From: JAGNZR01 sp051656905
GTDB lineage: Bacteria; Fusobacteriota; Fusobacteriia; Fusobacteriales; Fusobacteriaceae
Assembly (NCBI GenBank): GCA_051656905.1
Contig: JBOFJQ010000015.1
Span: 99,813-163,812, forward strand
Reading direction: 5' to 3'
Length of the DNA: 64,000 bases
Made by a program: the position numbers and the translations under genes. Positions 49,424-59,113 of the stretch are shown piece after piece. Numbering within the stretch: position 1 is the first letter of the stretch; each line of letters starts with the position of its first letter. A model generated the notes under the pieces. It was not told the origin of the DNA. It saw only the letters and a program-made list of their open reading frames with translations, and searched no databases.

Positions 49424-50737
49424 ATGGATAAGGAAATAAGCATAAAAAAGGAAGAAGTTATAAAGTATTTACTATTTAATAGTTTGGGAATATTAATGTT
49501 TTTTATTCCAATAAGTCTAGAAAAGAAAAGTACAATTCCTTTAGACCATATTTCTAATTATATAATTGGAAACTTTAACTATGGGGTTAGAATTTATGTT
49601 TTGATTTTAATGTTATTTGGTGCACTTTACCCCATTTTTCTAAATAAAGATTGGAATAAAAATAAGTCTAAATTTATTTTTACAATTGCTAAAATTTTAG
49701 GAGCAGTAATTGGTATTTTATATTTTTTTAAGTTAGGACCTGCTTTTATTTTTGAAAAAGATATGTTACCATTTTTATTTGAAAAATTAGCTATACCTTT
49801 AAGTGTTGTAATTCCTTTAGGAGGAGCATTTATAATATTTTTAGTAGGGTATGGTATGTTGGAGTTTATGGGAATCATAATGGAAAAAGTAATGAGACCA
49901 ATTTTTCATACTCCTGGAAAGTCTTCAATAGATGCAGTAGCTTCTTTTGTGGGATCTTATTCTATAGGGCTATTAATAACTGATAAAGTTTATAAAGAAG
50001 GGAAGTATTCATTAAAGGAAGCAGCAATCATAGCTACAGGATTTTCAACTGTATCAGCTACTTTCATGATAGTTGTAGCTAAAACCTTAAATATTATAGA
50101 CAAATGGAATTTTTACTTTTGGAGTTGTTTGATAATTACTTTTTTAGTAACAGCAATAACTGTAAGATTATTCCCTTTAAAAAATATGTCTAATTCATAC
50201 CATGAAAATAATGAGAATAAAGATGAGGAAGTTGGAGGAAAAACTATTGTTCATAGAGCATGGAATGCAGGAATAGTTAGTGCTCAGAAGAATAAAGAAC
50301 CTGTTATAAAACAGTTCTTTAAAAGTTATAAAGACGGGATAATTATTACTGCAGGAATAGTACCATCTATAATGTCTATAGGGCTTTTAGGATTATTATT
50401 AGCAAAATATACACCTGTTTTTGATTATTTAGGATATATCTACTTGCCTTTTACTTATCTTTTAGGATTTGAAGATGCAATACTTGTTTCAAAATCTTTG
50501 GCAACAAGTATTGCTGAAATGTTCTTGCCATCTATGTTAGTTATTAAAAGTGATTTGTTAACTAGATATGTCATAGCAGTTGTATCTGTTTCAGAAATAT
50601 TATTTTTTTCAGCTTCAATTCCATGTATATTATCTACAAGTATAAAGATAAAGACATCTCATTTAATTTTAATCTGGATTCAGAGAGTTATACTTTCTCT
50701 AATTTTCGCTACTATTTTTGGAAAATTATTTTTATGA
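49424..50737 (+). CDS. YjiH family membrane protein
   Basis: The 437-residue polytopic protein belongs to the YjiH family with Gate-like (nucleoside recognition) domains. PIFHTPGKSSIDAVASFVGS and IATGFSTVSATFMIVVAKTL are family features; about ten membrane segments are visible. A transport role is likely but the substrate is unknown. GGGGAGG precedes the ATG. It is flanked by exact 25-bp repeats, so it may be an independently acquired or duplicated unit. Confidence 0.88.
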   Translation: MDKEISIKKEEVIKYLLFNSLGILMFFIPISLEKKSTIPLDHISNYIIGNFNYGVRIYVLILMLFGALYPIFLNKDWNKNKSKFIFTIAKILGAVIGILYFFKLGPAFIFEKDMLPFLFEKLAIPLSVVIPLGGAFIIFLVGYGMLEFMGIIMEKVMRPIFHTPGKSSIDAVASFVGSYSIGLLITDKVYKEGKYSLKEAAIIATGFSTVSATFMIVVAKTLNIIDKWNFYFWSCLIITFLVTAITVRLFPLKNMSNSYHENNENKDEEVGGKTIVHRAWNAGIVSAQKNKEPVIKQFFKSYKDGIIITAGIVPSIMSIGLLGLLLAKYTPVFDYLGYIYLPFTYLLGFEDAILVSKSLATSIAEMFLPSMLVIKSDLLTRYVIAVVSVSEILFFSASIPCILSTSIKIKTSHLILIWIQRVILSLIFATIFGKLFL

Positions 50738-50775
50738 TTTTAAAGAAAATGATTAAATTAATAATATAACTAAGT

Positions 50776-50800
50776 TAAAATAAAGATTAAGTAAGAAAAA
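50776..50800 (+). repeat. 25-bp direct repeat, copy 2
   Basis: Second exact copy of the repeat at 49268-49292, on the other side of the YjiH gene. Confidence 0.8.
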
Positions 50801-50838
50801 AAGCACAAATAGTATTAAACTATCTGTGCTTTTTTTAT
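50796..50838. terminator. Bidirectional terminator between YjiH and the flavin oxidoreductase
   Basis: AAAAAAAGCACAAATAGT pairs with ACTATCTGTGCTTTTTTT with A and T runs at both sides; the minus-strand arm lies within the last codons of the oxidoreductase gene. Confidence 0.85.
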
Positions 50839-51879
50839 ATTAAAAATGCAACGTTTACCATAAGTAGAATAACATTGATTGCAAGAAACGCATTTCGATG
50901 GTGTAGAATCTCCTTCAGTCCATCTATTAATTAGATTAGGTTCACATGTCAAAGGCCTAGATAGAGAGAAATAAGATATATTAGAATCATTTAGAATTTC
51001 ATTCATAACTTCGATGCTCCTATTTCCTCCTATTAAAATAACAGGTATATTAATTTCTAAAGAAAGTTTTTTAGCAAAATTTCTAAAATATGATTCTTTT
51101 TCTTTATTACCAAATATTTTTTTTCTTGCTGGGCCTAAGTTGTTATCAAGAACTTCAGAGAATGTTTCATCCCCACCTGTTATTTCTATAGCGTCAATAC
51201 CAATTTCAGATAGTTTTTTACATATAAATAGAGAATCCTCTTCAGTATAACCACTTTCATTTAAGAAATCTTGAGAATTTATTTTTATAAGTATAGGGAA
51301 ATCAGGACCTACAGCTTTTCTAATACAGTCAACAATTTCAAAAATAATTCTACCTCTATTATCAATGCTTCCTCCATATTCATCATTTCTAGTGTTGTGT
51401 TTAGAAGATAAAAATTGACTTAAAATGTAACCGTGCCCAGCATGCAACTCAATTCCAGCAAAACCAGATTTTTTTACTCTAATTGCAGCTTCAGTAAATA
51501 AATTAATTATATTTTTAATGTCATTTTTTGATATTTCTTCATTTTTAATAGAGTGAGCAAGATCATTTCCATAAGCAACTTGCATGATAATATTACTACC
51601 TAAGTCATGAATTTTTTTTGTGAACTTTTGGTATTCTGGAATGAATTTGTCACTATAAATTCCAAGCATTTTAGTATTAGGTTTAATATTTTCTGAAATA
51701 TATGCATAACCTGTTAAGATAGTTCCAACTCCTCCTTTTGCAATCTCTTCATATATACTTGAAAGTTCAGGAGTTAAGTGGCCATCATCAGTTGCTAATT
51801 CTTCCCAAAGAGCTCCTCTAAATAATCTGTTTTTCATTGTTAAATTTTTAAAATTTGTTGTTTCGAATATAGTTTTCAT
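50815..51879 (-). CDS. NADH:flavin oxidoreductase, old yellow enzyme family
   Basis: The 354-residue protein is an OYE-type TIM barrel: LTMKNRLFRGALWEELATDD, the substrate and FMN region GFAGIELHAGHGYILSQFLS with H and N-like residues, LIGGNRSIEVMNEIL phosphate-binding loop. The C-terminal CVSCNQC segment is reminiscent of the iron-sulphur-containing OYE types, but only a short part of it remains, with no second half. FMN-dependent reduction of enoate-like or electrophilic compounds is expected. Divergent from an HxlR regulator gene. Confidence 0.9.
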   Translation of the reverse strand: MKTIFETTNFKNLTMKNRLFRGALWEELATDDGHLTPELSSIYEEIAKGGVGTILTGYAYISENIKPNTKMLGIYSDKFIPEYQKFTKKIHDLGSNIIMQVAYGNDLAHSIKNEEISKNDIKNIINLFTEAAIRVKKSGFAGIELHAGHGYILSQFLSSKHNTRNDEYGGSIDNRGRIIFEIVDCIRKAVGPDFPILIKINSQDFLNESGYTEEDSLFICKKLSEIGIDAIEITGGDETFSEVLDNNLGPARKKIFGNKEKESYFRNFAKKLSLEINIPVILIGGNRSIEVMNEILNDSNISYFSLSRPLTCEPNLINRWTEGDSTPSKCVSCNQCYSTYGKRCIFNIKKAQIV

Positions 51880-51919
51880 TTTTTCTCCTTAATAAAATTT
51901 TAATTGATAAATTTATTAT

Positions 51920-51954
51920 ATAGTGATACTATTCATTATACAAGTATGCACTAT
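51920..51954. promoter_or_regulatory. HxlR operator candidate
   Basis: ATAGTG-A-TACT and AGTA-TG-CACTAT form an inverted repeat in the divergent region. HxlR-type regulators bind such dyads and often control a neighbouring reductase under electrophile or disulphide stress. Confidence 0.5.
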
Positions 51955-51987
51955 TTTGTAATATACTATCAAAAAGGAGAGCGTAAA

Positions 51988-52365
51988 ATGGGAGTTGAAT
52001 TTAAAGAGGTTAGTTATTATAAAGCGGAGAATTGTAATGAGGTTAATTCTGGACCTTTTGAATACACCCTTTCACTTATTGGTGGAAAATGGAAAATGAT
52101 AATAATGTTTTGGCTTTGGAAAAAAGAAGTTTTAAGATATGGAGAATTAAAAAAGAAAATAGATGGGATAACTCATAAAATGTTGAGTAGCCAATTAAAA
52201 GAGTTAGAGTTAGATGGTATTTTGATTAGGGAAGAGTATCCACAAATACCTCCAAAGGTTGAATATTCTCTATCAGATAAAGGGAAATCTTTAATGCCAA
52301 TTTTATATGAAATGTGTAATTGGGGGAAGGAATACTACAAGGATAACACTGAAGCTAAAAAATAA
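51988..52365 (+). CDS. HxlR-family transcriptional regulator
   Basis: The 125-residue protein has the HxlR winged helix: PFEYTLSLIGGKWKMIIMFW, LRYGELKKKIDGITHKMLSS and LIREEYPQIPPKVEYSLSDK. Cys residues near the N-terminus (ENCNEVN) may sense redox state as in YodB-like proteins. The ATG at 51988 follows GGAG by eight bases; an in-frame upstream ATG at 51904 lacks a site. Divergent from the OYE gene, which it probably controls. Confidence 0.88.
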   Translation: MGVEFKEVSYYKAENCNEVNSGPFEYTLSLIGGKWKMIIMFWLWKKEVLRYGELKKKIDGITHKMLSSQLKELELDGILIREEYPQIPPKVEYSLSDKGKSLMPILYEMCNWGKEYYKDNTEAKK

Positions 52366-52413
52366 TAAAGAAAAAATAAAGAAATAGTAAAGAAATAGTA
52401 AAGAAATAAAAAT
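52363..52413 (+). repeat. Short tandem repeats after the HxlR gene
   Basis: An 11-bp unit AAAGAAATAGT is repeated about four times with small changes between the HxlR stop and the terminator. Low complexity; likely slippage product. Confidence 0.6.
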
Positions 52414-52459
52414 AAGAAGACACCATATGTTTTAAACATAGAGGTATCTTCTTATTTTT
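52408..52459. terminator. Bidirectional terminator between HxlR and FMN-binding genes
   Basis: AAAATAAGAAGACACC pairs with GGTATCTTCTTATTTT, with A and T runs at both sides, serving two converging genes. Confidence 0.88.
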
Positions 52460-52470
52460 GTTTTAAAAAG

Positions 52471-52893
52471 TTATTTTGTATTTATTATGCTCTTTTGAGT
52501 ATCACCTAATTCAGCATTTTTCAAAGCTTTATCAGCTAAAGATTTGAAAATGTTCATACTATGAGTAGCACCAGCAATTCCATCAATATCTTTAGTATTT
52601 TTCTTAGAAGTTAACTCTTTAGTAAATTTATTTACAACATCTGTAAAATCAAAGCCATGTTTACTTTTCATATACTGATTTCCTTTAACATCTTTAGTTC
52701 TTTTTTCACCTTTAGAGTTATAGTCTTCAGATTGAACTTTAGAAATTTCTCCATTAGATATAGTAACTTCCACAACAGAAATCCAATTATAATAAGGCTC
52801 AGAAGCTTTAACAACATATAGCCCATCTTTGTAAGTAGAAGAAAATATCATTGAATTTACAAATAAAAATAATGAAATAAAAATTTTTTTCAT
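52471..52893 (-). CDS. Exported FMN-binding-domain protein
   Basis: The 140-residue precursor has a signal peptide (MKKIFISLFLFVNSMIFSS) and an FMN_bind domain with DGLYVVKASEPYYNWISVVE and DIDGIAGATHSMNIFKSL. The D-x-x-x-GAT-x-S region is where covalent FMN attaches to Thr in RnfG/NqrC-type proteins. Likely periplasmic, possibly electron-carrying. Monocistronic. Confidence 0.82.
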   Translation of the reverse strand: MKKIFISLFLFVNSMIFSSTYKDGLYVVKASEPYYNWISVVEVTISNGEISKVQSEDYNSKGEKRTKDVKGNQYMKSKHGFDFTDVVNKFTKELTSKKNTKDIDGIAGATHSMNIFKSLADKALKNAELGDTQKSIINTK

Positions 52894-52955
52894 AATAAAT
52901 CACTCCATAAATTTTGTAATATAACTTTTGTTTTGTTTATATTTTATAAAATAAA

Positions 52956-54281
52956 CTACTCAGACTTATCGTTCTTATGATCGAAGATAACGTCAATAGG
53001 AGAACCTTCAAATCCAAATGCTTCTCTTAATTTATTTTCTATATATCTAGAGTAAGAGAAGTGAACTAACTCAGGATAGTTACAGAATAATACAAATCTT
53101 GGTGGAGCAGAAGATATTTGTGTAGCATAGTTAATTTTAACAACTCTACCTTTTCTTGTTGGCGGAGTGTTCATCATTATAGCATCTTTAATAACAGTAT
53201 TAAGAAGTCCAGTAGAGATTCTCTTAGTGTACTCATCAAATACATTATCAGCTTGCTCTAATAGTTTAGAAGTTCTTTGTCCAGTAAGAGCAGAAACAAA
53301 CTCGATTGGAGCATAACTTAAGAATGGAAGCTCAGCATGAAGACTTTCTCTCATCTTAGTCATTGTGTTATTTTCTTTTTCGATAGCATCCCATTTATTA
53401 ACAACAATAATAATAGGTTTTCTTTCTTCGTAAGCTATACCAGCAATTCTCTTATCTTGCTCAGTAAGTCCTTCTTTTCCATCTAATATCCAAAGACAAA
53501 CGTCAGCTCTTTTTATAGTTTTTATAGCTCTTAAAACAGAATAGTACTCTAAACTCTCTTCGATTTTAGATTTTCTTCTTATACCAGCAGTATCAATAAG
53601 AGTATATTTATTATCGTTAAATTCTATTAGTGTATCAATAGCATCTCTTGTAGTACCAGCAATTTCACTAACTATAGTTCTCTCTTCTCCAGCAAGTCTA
53701 TTAACAAGAGAAGATTTTCCAGCATTAGGTCTTCCGATGATAGCAAGTTTTAAAGAGTCATCAAACTCTTCAGGCATTTCAACTTTAGAAACAAGATTAG
53801 CAATAATATCTAGCATGTCTCCTAAGTTTGTTTTATGTTCTCCTGAAATAGGAATTAAATGTTCAAATCCTAATCCCCAGAAATCATAAATATCATCTTT
53901 CTGTTGAGTATAGTTGTCAATTTTGTTAACACAAAGTACAACAGGTTTTTGTTTTTTTCTAAGAAGATATGAAATCTCCTCATCAAGTGGATTAAGTCCA
54001 GCTTTTCCGTCAACTATAAATAGTATAACGTCAGCTTCAGTCATAGCAACCTCTGCTTGTTGTTTAATTTTTGTCATCATAAAATCATTATTTCTTGGCT
54101 CAAGTCCTCCAGTATCAACTAAAACGAACTCAGTACCATTCCATTCAGCTTCTCTATAAAGTCTATCTCTAGTAACTCCTGGTTGGTCATCAACTATAGC
54201 GACTCTGTCACCAACTAGCTTATTGAAAAGAGTTGATTTTCCAACGTTAGGTCTTCCCACGATTGCAACGATAGGTTTCAA
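52956..54281 (-). CDS. der: GTPase Der (EngA), ribosome assembly
   Basis: The 441-residue protein has two GTPase domains: GRPNVGKS (residues 8-15) with DDQPGVTRDR, DTGGLE and NKID, and GRPNAGKS (about 183-190) with EIAGTTRDAID, DTAGIRRK and NKWD. The C-terminal KH-like domain ends near EGSPIDVIFDHKND. It acts in 50S subunit assembly and is normally essential. The genes upstream, YgiQ-type and pyrophosphatase, are on the same strand. Confidence 0.97.
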   Translation of the reverse strand: MKPIVAIVGRPNVGKSTLFNKLVGDRVAIVDDQPGVTRDRLYREAEWNGTEFVLVDTGGLEPRNNDFMMTKIKQQAEVAMTEADVILFIVDGKAGLNPLDEEISYLLRKKQKPVVLCVNKIDNYTQQKDDIYDFWGLGFEHLIPISGEHKTNLGDMLDIIANLVSKVEMPEEFDDSLKLAIIGRPNAGKSSLVNRLAGEERTIVSEIAGTTRDAIDTLIEFNDNKYTLIDTAGIRRKSKIEESLEYYSVLRAIKTIKRADVCLWILDGKEGLTEQDKRIAGIAYEERKPIIIVVNKWDAIEKENNTMTKMRESLHAELPFLSYAPIEFVSALTGQRTSKLLEQADNVFDEYTKRISTGLLNTVIKDAIMMNTPPTRKGRVVKINYATQISSAPPRFVLFCNYPELVHFSYSRYIENKLREAFGFEGSPIDVIFDHKNDKSE

Positions 54282-54321
54282 ATTTATTACCTCCTAATTA
54301 AAATACTTTATTGAATAGTAT

Positions 54322-56058
54322 TTATTTTTTTTTAATATAGTTTTTTCCTTGATAACTACTTTCTTTATAACTTTTATCTGTAATAACATCCTTTTGTTTT
54401 TGCTTTTTATTAAGATCTTTCTCAATGAAAAGCTTCTTTCCTGTAAAAGGATCCTCTTCAGTATAATACATTAGAGATGAATATGTAGACGGTGTTGGAG
54501 TAAAAATTTGAACTTGTTCAGGATTAAGTTTTAATTCTTGAGCAGCAAATTTTTTCAAGTGGTTCATCTCTTTCTCATCACACCCAGGATGAGCAGCTAT
54601 TAAATAGTATGTTAAAAATTGTTTTTTATCAAGCTTTTTATTAATCTCATAGAATTTGTTTTTAAACTCTACAAGATAATCTTTACCTTTTTTTCCCATA
54701 AGAGAAAGGATTTTATCCTCTGTATGTTCAGGAGCTATTTTCATTTGCCCTGAAATATGATTTTTTATAAGTTCTTCTAAATATTGCGTTCCACATTTTT
54801 TATCATCTAATATTAAATCATATCTTATACCAGAAGCGATAAAAATCTTTTTTATTCCTGGAATTTTCTGTAAGTCTTTAAGTAACTTAACTTGTCTAGA
54901 GTGATTAAGTGGTAAAGCACTACAAGTATCTGGATAAAGGCATCTCTTATTTTTACAGCTTCCCTTAGTTAATTTTTTAGAGCATTCTACTCCGTACATA
55001 TTAGCCGTAGGCCCACCTACATCAGAAATATTTCCTTTAAATCCTTTTGTATTAGCAAGAGTTTCTACTTCTCTGATAATAGAAGCTTCACTTCTAGAAA
55101 TAACTGTTCTACCTTGATGGATTGCAATGGCACAGAAATTACATTCGCCGTAGCATCCACGATGAGTAGTAACAGAATTCTTTATTGTATCTAAAGCACG
55201 AACAATACCATCTTTTAAATAATAAGGATGAACTGTTCTTTCAAAATCCATTCCATAAATATCATCAAGTTCTTCACTAGTGAAATTTAGAGATGGTGGA
55301 TTTTGAATTAAATATCTATCATTGTGAAGTTGAGTTAATCCAACAGCAGTTATAGGATCACAATTAGTATAGAAAAGTTCAAAAGCTTTAACAAAAGCAG
55401 ATTTATCTTTTACGCACTCTTCATAAGAAGGCAGTTCTAAATAATTTTTTTTATTTTCTTTTGAAATATAACTAATACCTCTAATGTTTTCCCAACGCCC
55501 ACCATTTTTAAAACAATTAGCAAGTTCAAGCATAGATTTTTCACCCATTCCATAAGAAAGGATATCAGCTTTTGCATCAAAAAGGATAGATCTACGAAGA
55601 GAATTACTCCAAAAATCATAATGAGTAACTCTTCTAAGACTCGCTTCTATTCCAGCTAATACAACTGGAATAGAAGAGTTCTTAAAGTATCTCTTTATTA
55701 AATTAGTATAAGCGATAACAGCCCTATCAGGTCTTTTATTGTTTTCTCCACCAGGAGTGAAGTCATCTTTTTGTCTTTTCTTTTTAGTAGCAGTATAGTT
55801 TGCTACCATAGAATCTACACAACCAGAAGAAACTGCCCAAAATAAATTAGGCTCTCCAAGTCTTTTTATATCTATATCAGAATTGATGTCAGGCTGACAT
55901 ATAACCCCTACTTTAAAACCATGCTTAACTAACCATTTTCCAATAACAGCAGTACCGTTATAAGAGGAATCAATATAAGTATCTCCAGAAATTAGAATAA
56001 TATCGAGTTTATCCCAGTTAAGCTGCTTTAATTCATCTTGTGTTGTTGGTAAGAACAT
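54322..56058 (-). CDS. YgiQ family radical SAM protein
   Basis: The 578-residue protein shows the YgiQ pattern: SGDTYIDSSYNGTAVIGKWL (B12-like N-terminal region), VVLAGIEASLRRVTHYDFWS, radical-SAM cluster HRGCYGECNFCA (CxxxCxxC), DVGGPTANMYG, and MKIAPEHTEDKIL. Function unknown. ATG at 56058 follows GAGGGG; a GTG six bases earlier is part of that site. Confidence 0.92.
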   Translation of the reverse strand: MFLPTTQDELKQLNWDKLDIILISGDTYIDSSYNGTAVIGKWLVKHGFKVGVICQPDINSDIDIKRLGEPNLFWAVSSGCVDSMVANYTATKKKRQKDDFTPGGENNKRPDRAVIAYTNLIKRYFKNSSIPVVLAGIEASLRRVTHYDFWSNSLRRSILFDAKADILSYGMGEKSMLELANCFKNGGRWENIRGISYISKENKKNYLELPSYEECVKDKSAFVKAFELFYTNCDPITAVGLTQLHNDRYLIQNPPSLNFTSEELDDIYGMDFERTVHPYYLKDGIVRALDTIKNSVTTHRGCYGECNFCAIAIHQGRTVISRSEASIIREVETLANTKGFKGNISDVGGPTANMYGVECSKKLTKGSCKNKRCLYPDTCSALPLNHSRQVKLLKDLQKIPGIKKIFIASGIRYDLILDDKKCGTQYLEELIKNHISGQMKIAPEHTEDKILSLMGKKGKDYLVEFKNKFYEINKKLDKKQFLTYYLIAAHPGCDEKEMNHLKKFAAQELKLNPEQVQIFTPTPSTYSSLMYYTEEDPFTGKKLFIEKDLNKKQKQKDVITDKSYKESSYQGKNYIKKK

Positions 56059-56081
56059 ATACACCCCTCACAATTTTAATT

Positions 56082-57701
56082 TTATTCTTCTATACTTTGG
56101 ATTGAAGCCATTAAGAAAGGTACAACTTGTTTCTTTCTTGAAACAACTCCTTCTAACCAAGCACGATTGTCAACAACTTTTACATTGAACGCTCTTTCTA
56201 TAATACTATGTGTTTCACCAGTAACAAGAAGCATAGATCCAGCATTAATAATATCAGTTATTACTAAAATAGCCATATTATAGCCATTCTTTTTCACTTC
56301 TAAGTCTAAAGAGGCAAGAATTTCATCTTTTCTTTTTAAAACTCCTTCAATATCCACAGTATTAATTTGAGATATTGAAATGTTGTATCCACCCATAATA
56401 AACGCTTTCATATCAGCATTAATAATTGAGTCAGCTGACATGTCATCAAGAGATGTTCCAGCGATTAGCATATCCATACCAAATTTTTCATAATCTTCAA
56501 TTCCAGCAATCTTAGCAAGTTCAATTACACATAATTTATCTTTTTCAGTAGCTGTAGGCGATTTAAATATTAAAGTATCTGAAAGTATTGCACTCATCAA
56601 TAAACCAGCTATTGTTTTAGTTGGAACAATATTAGCCTCTTTATATAATCCGTAAACTATTGTACAAGTAGAACCAACAGTTTCAGCATTAATTTTAACA
56701 GGTTCATTTGTTTCAAAGTTAGCAAATTTGTGATGATCAACAACCTGAATAATACTAGAATCTTGTATTCCATCAACTGTTTGTGCTTTTTCATTATGAT
56801 CTAATAAAACAACTTTTTTTCTTGTAAAATTAATTAAGTTTTTCGTTCTAATAGTTCCATAAACTTCACCATTTTTATCAATAACAGGGAAGTTAGTTTG
56901 AGTAACTTCTTTCATGATATCTCTTATTTCATGTAAATAATCATCTGTTTTAAATGAATAGAAACCATTTACTCTCATAATAGAAGCTATAGAGATAGAT
57001 TGACTAATCAGTCTAATAGTTTTAAAAAGAGAAATATTAACTTTATAGATACAACAGTCAATATTGTCACGAGGAGAAACATAATCTCCCTCTTCACCAG
57101 AAATAATTATAAGTCTAGCTCCAGCAGCAATAGCACGATCAATTCCATCAACCATAGTAGTAGTAATAACTATATCCCCAGTTAAAATTTTGTCTAATTG
57201 AGAAACAGCACGTAAGTTTCCTTTTATTACTCCAGTTGGATATTTACCACTAATTATAGTACCATTTAAAATATTTTTTAAACTTTCATAAGTAGCACTA
57301 AAAACACTGAAAAGATCATCATGCTCTAAGTTTAAATAAGTGTTTGCTATATCAGATATATGAATCATACCTTTTAAGTGATTTTTATTATCAACAACAG
57401 GTAAACTAGAAAAATTTTCGTTAGTCATAATATCAAGAGCCTCTTTAAGAGAGCTATTATAGTTTAGTATTTTTTTTTCAACTCTAGTCAAATCAGAAAT
57501 TTGAGGACTAACAGTTGAAAGTAATTCAGGTGCCTTTACATTAAAATAGTCAAGTACATGTAAAGTTTCTTTGCTTAACTCCCCTAGTCTGTAAGGAACC
57601 ATTTTTTCTCCAAGTTGAGATCTTAACTTAGAAAAAGAAATTGCAGAGCAAATTGAGTCTGTGTCAGGATTCTTATGTCCAAACGCTAAAATGTGATTCA
57701 T
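56082..57701 (-). CDS. ppaC: Manganese-dependent (family II) pyrophosphatase with CBS/DRTGG insertion
   Basis: The 539-residue protein has a DHH core split by regulatory domains: GHKNPDTDS at the N-terminus, two CBS-type halves (about 70-130 and 245-300) with an intervening DRTGG-like domain, then DHH motif VVDHHKFAN and SVGSTCTIVYGLY. The C-terminal DHHA2 domain contains RKKQVVP. It hydrolyses pyrophosphate; CBS domains sense adenine nucleotides in relatives. Confidence 0.93.
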   Translation of the reverse strand: MNHILAFGHKNPDTDSICSAISFSKLRSQLGEKMVPYRLGELSKETLHVLDYFNVKAPELLSTVSPQISDLTRVEKKILNYNSSLKEALDIMTNENFSSLPVVDNKNHLKGMIHISDIANTYLNLEHDDLFSVFSATYESLKNILNGTIISGKYPTGVIKGNLRAVSQLDKILTGDIVITTTMVDGIDRAIAAGARLIIISGEEGDYVSPRDNIDCCIYKVNISLFKTIRLISQSISIASIMRVNGFYSFKTDDYLHEIRDIMKEVTQTNFPVIDKNGEVYGTIRTKNLINFTRKKVVLLDHNEKAQTVDGIQDSSIIQVVDHHKFANFETNEPVKINAETVGSTCTIVYGLYKEANIVPTKTIAGLLMSAILSDTLIFKSPTATEKDKLCVIELAKIAGIEDYEKFGMDMLIAGTSLDDMSADSIINADMKAFIMGGYNISISQINTVDIEGVLKRKDEILASLDLEVKKNGYNMAILVITDIINAGSMLLVTGETHSIIERAFNVKVVDNRAWLEGVVSRKKQVVPFLMASIQSIEE

Positions 57702-57775
57702 TAAAAACCTCCAATAAATACGAAAATATTACTACATATTATATCATTATTTTTAAAATAGAACAAATTAAAAAT

Positions 57776-59110
57776 CTAATCTTTTAAAAATATTTTTACA
57801 GTTGTTCCTTTATCAAGCACACTACTGATAAAAATACGACCATTAAGGGAAGAAATAATAGATTTAACAATAGGAAGACCTAAACCATATCCACTACCCT
57901 CTTCACTATTTTTATTATTAGCTTTAAAAAATTTATTAAATAAAAATGGAAGGTCATCTTTTGAAATACCAACACCGTGATCTATTACATATATAAGGCA
58001 TGACTTAGAATTGTATGAAAGAATAATTTCAACAGGGTTGTCATTTCCATATTTTATAGCATTTTCAACAATGTTTCTGAGAACTTGTTTGCATAAAATC
58101 CAGTTACTATTTAGAATATAATTTTTAGCTTGAAAATGAATAATTTGATTAGGATAGAGAATATTCATCTCTTGAATGACATCGTTAATAATTTCCAATA
58201 GATTAATCTTTTCCTTGTCTAAAACTGGTTTAGAATCACACCTAGATAAGAAAAGTAATTTTTCAACAAGTTTTTCCATATTGTTGATTTCACTGCTAAT
58301 GGTATCAATAGATTCTTTTATAAGGTCTGGATTAGAATTTATTGATTTTTTTAAAAGTGAAGAATAATTTTTTAAAATAAAAATAGGTGTTTTAAGTTCA
58401 TGAGAAGCGCTATTAACAAAATCCGTTTGAAGGTCTGAATGGTCTTTTAATCTTTTTAGCATTTTCTCATAGGATTTTATAATGTTGAAGAACTCTTCAT
58501 ATGTGACGTTTGAATTAAAATTAGAAATTGTAGTGTTAAAAGAATCTAGTTTAATATCATCTGAAATTTTTTCAATTTTTAAAAGCTCAGGAATAAAGCT
58601 ATTATAAAATCTATTCATAATTTTAATACACAAAAAAAGAAGAACAAGAAGCATTATACTTGAAATAAAAAATAGATTTTTGAAGAAAAATATTAATGAG
58701 GAAAGTTCTTTTATAATCCTAATTTCAATTACTCCATTGTATTCAGTTACTATTCTCTTGTTTAATACCCAGTATTCTAAATTATAATACTGAATTTTAT
58801 CTTTTATAGGAAGAGGGCCTAAATCAGGAGGGTGTTTATCCTTAAAAGTAATGGAATTATTAGTTATAATTATAGAAATATTAGAAATTTCTGGGCTTTC
58901 TTTAAAAACTTCAGAGAGAAAATAAGCTAAATCCTTATGTTCAGGTTCTGAGAATTCTTTTTCTAAAAAAGTTGCAACGTTGTAAATTTCTTGTCTAGTA
59001 TAGCTGTACTGATAACTAGCTATATAATAAATAGGAACTAGATAAATAATAACAACTATAGAGATAATAAAAAAATAGTTTTTATAAAGCTCCTTTGAAA
59101 TTTTTTTCAT
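57776..59110 (-). CDS. Sensor histidine kinase
   Basis: The 444-residue protein has two membrane segments (about 13-32 and 138-162) enclosing a periplasmic sensor region, then H box DFVNSASHELKTPIFIL (H237), N box RNIVENAIKYGN, G1 DHGVGISKDDL, F box and G2 GSGYGLGLPIV. Partner of the OmpR-like regulator four bases upstream. Divergent from envelope-modification genes, so it probably senses an envelope or cation/peptide signal. Confidence 0.93.
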   Translation of the reverse strand: MKKISKELYKNYFFIISIVVIIYLVPIYYIASYQYSYTRQEIYNVATFLEKEFSEPEHKDLAYFLSEVFKESPEISNISIIITNNSITFKDKHPPDLGPLPIKDKIQYYNLEYWVLNKRIVTEYNGVIEIRIIKELSSLIFFFKNLFFISSIMLLVLLFLCIKIMNRFYNSFIPELLKIEKISDDIKLDSFNTTISNFNSNVTYEEFFNIIKSYEKMLKRLKDHSDLQTDFVNSASHELKTPIFILKNYSSLLKKSINSNPDLIKESIDTISSEINNMEKLVEKLLFLSRCDSKPVLDKEKINLLEIINDVIQEMNILYPNQIIHFQAKNYILNSNWILCKQVLRNIVENAIKYGNDNPVEIILSYNSKSCLIYVIDHGVGISKDDLPFLFNKFFKANNKNSEEGSGYGLGLPIVKSIISSLNGRIFISSVLDKGTTVKIFLKD

Positions 59111-59113
59111 CCC

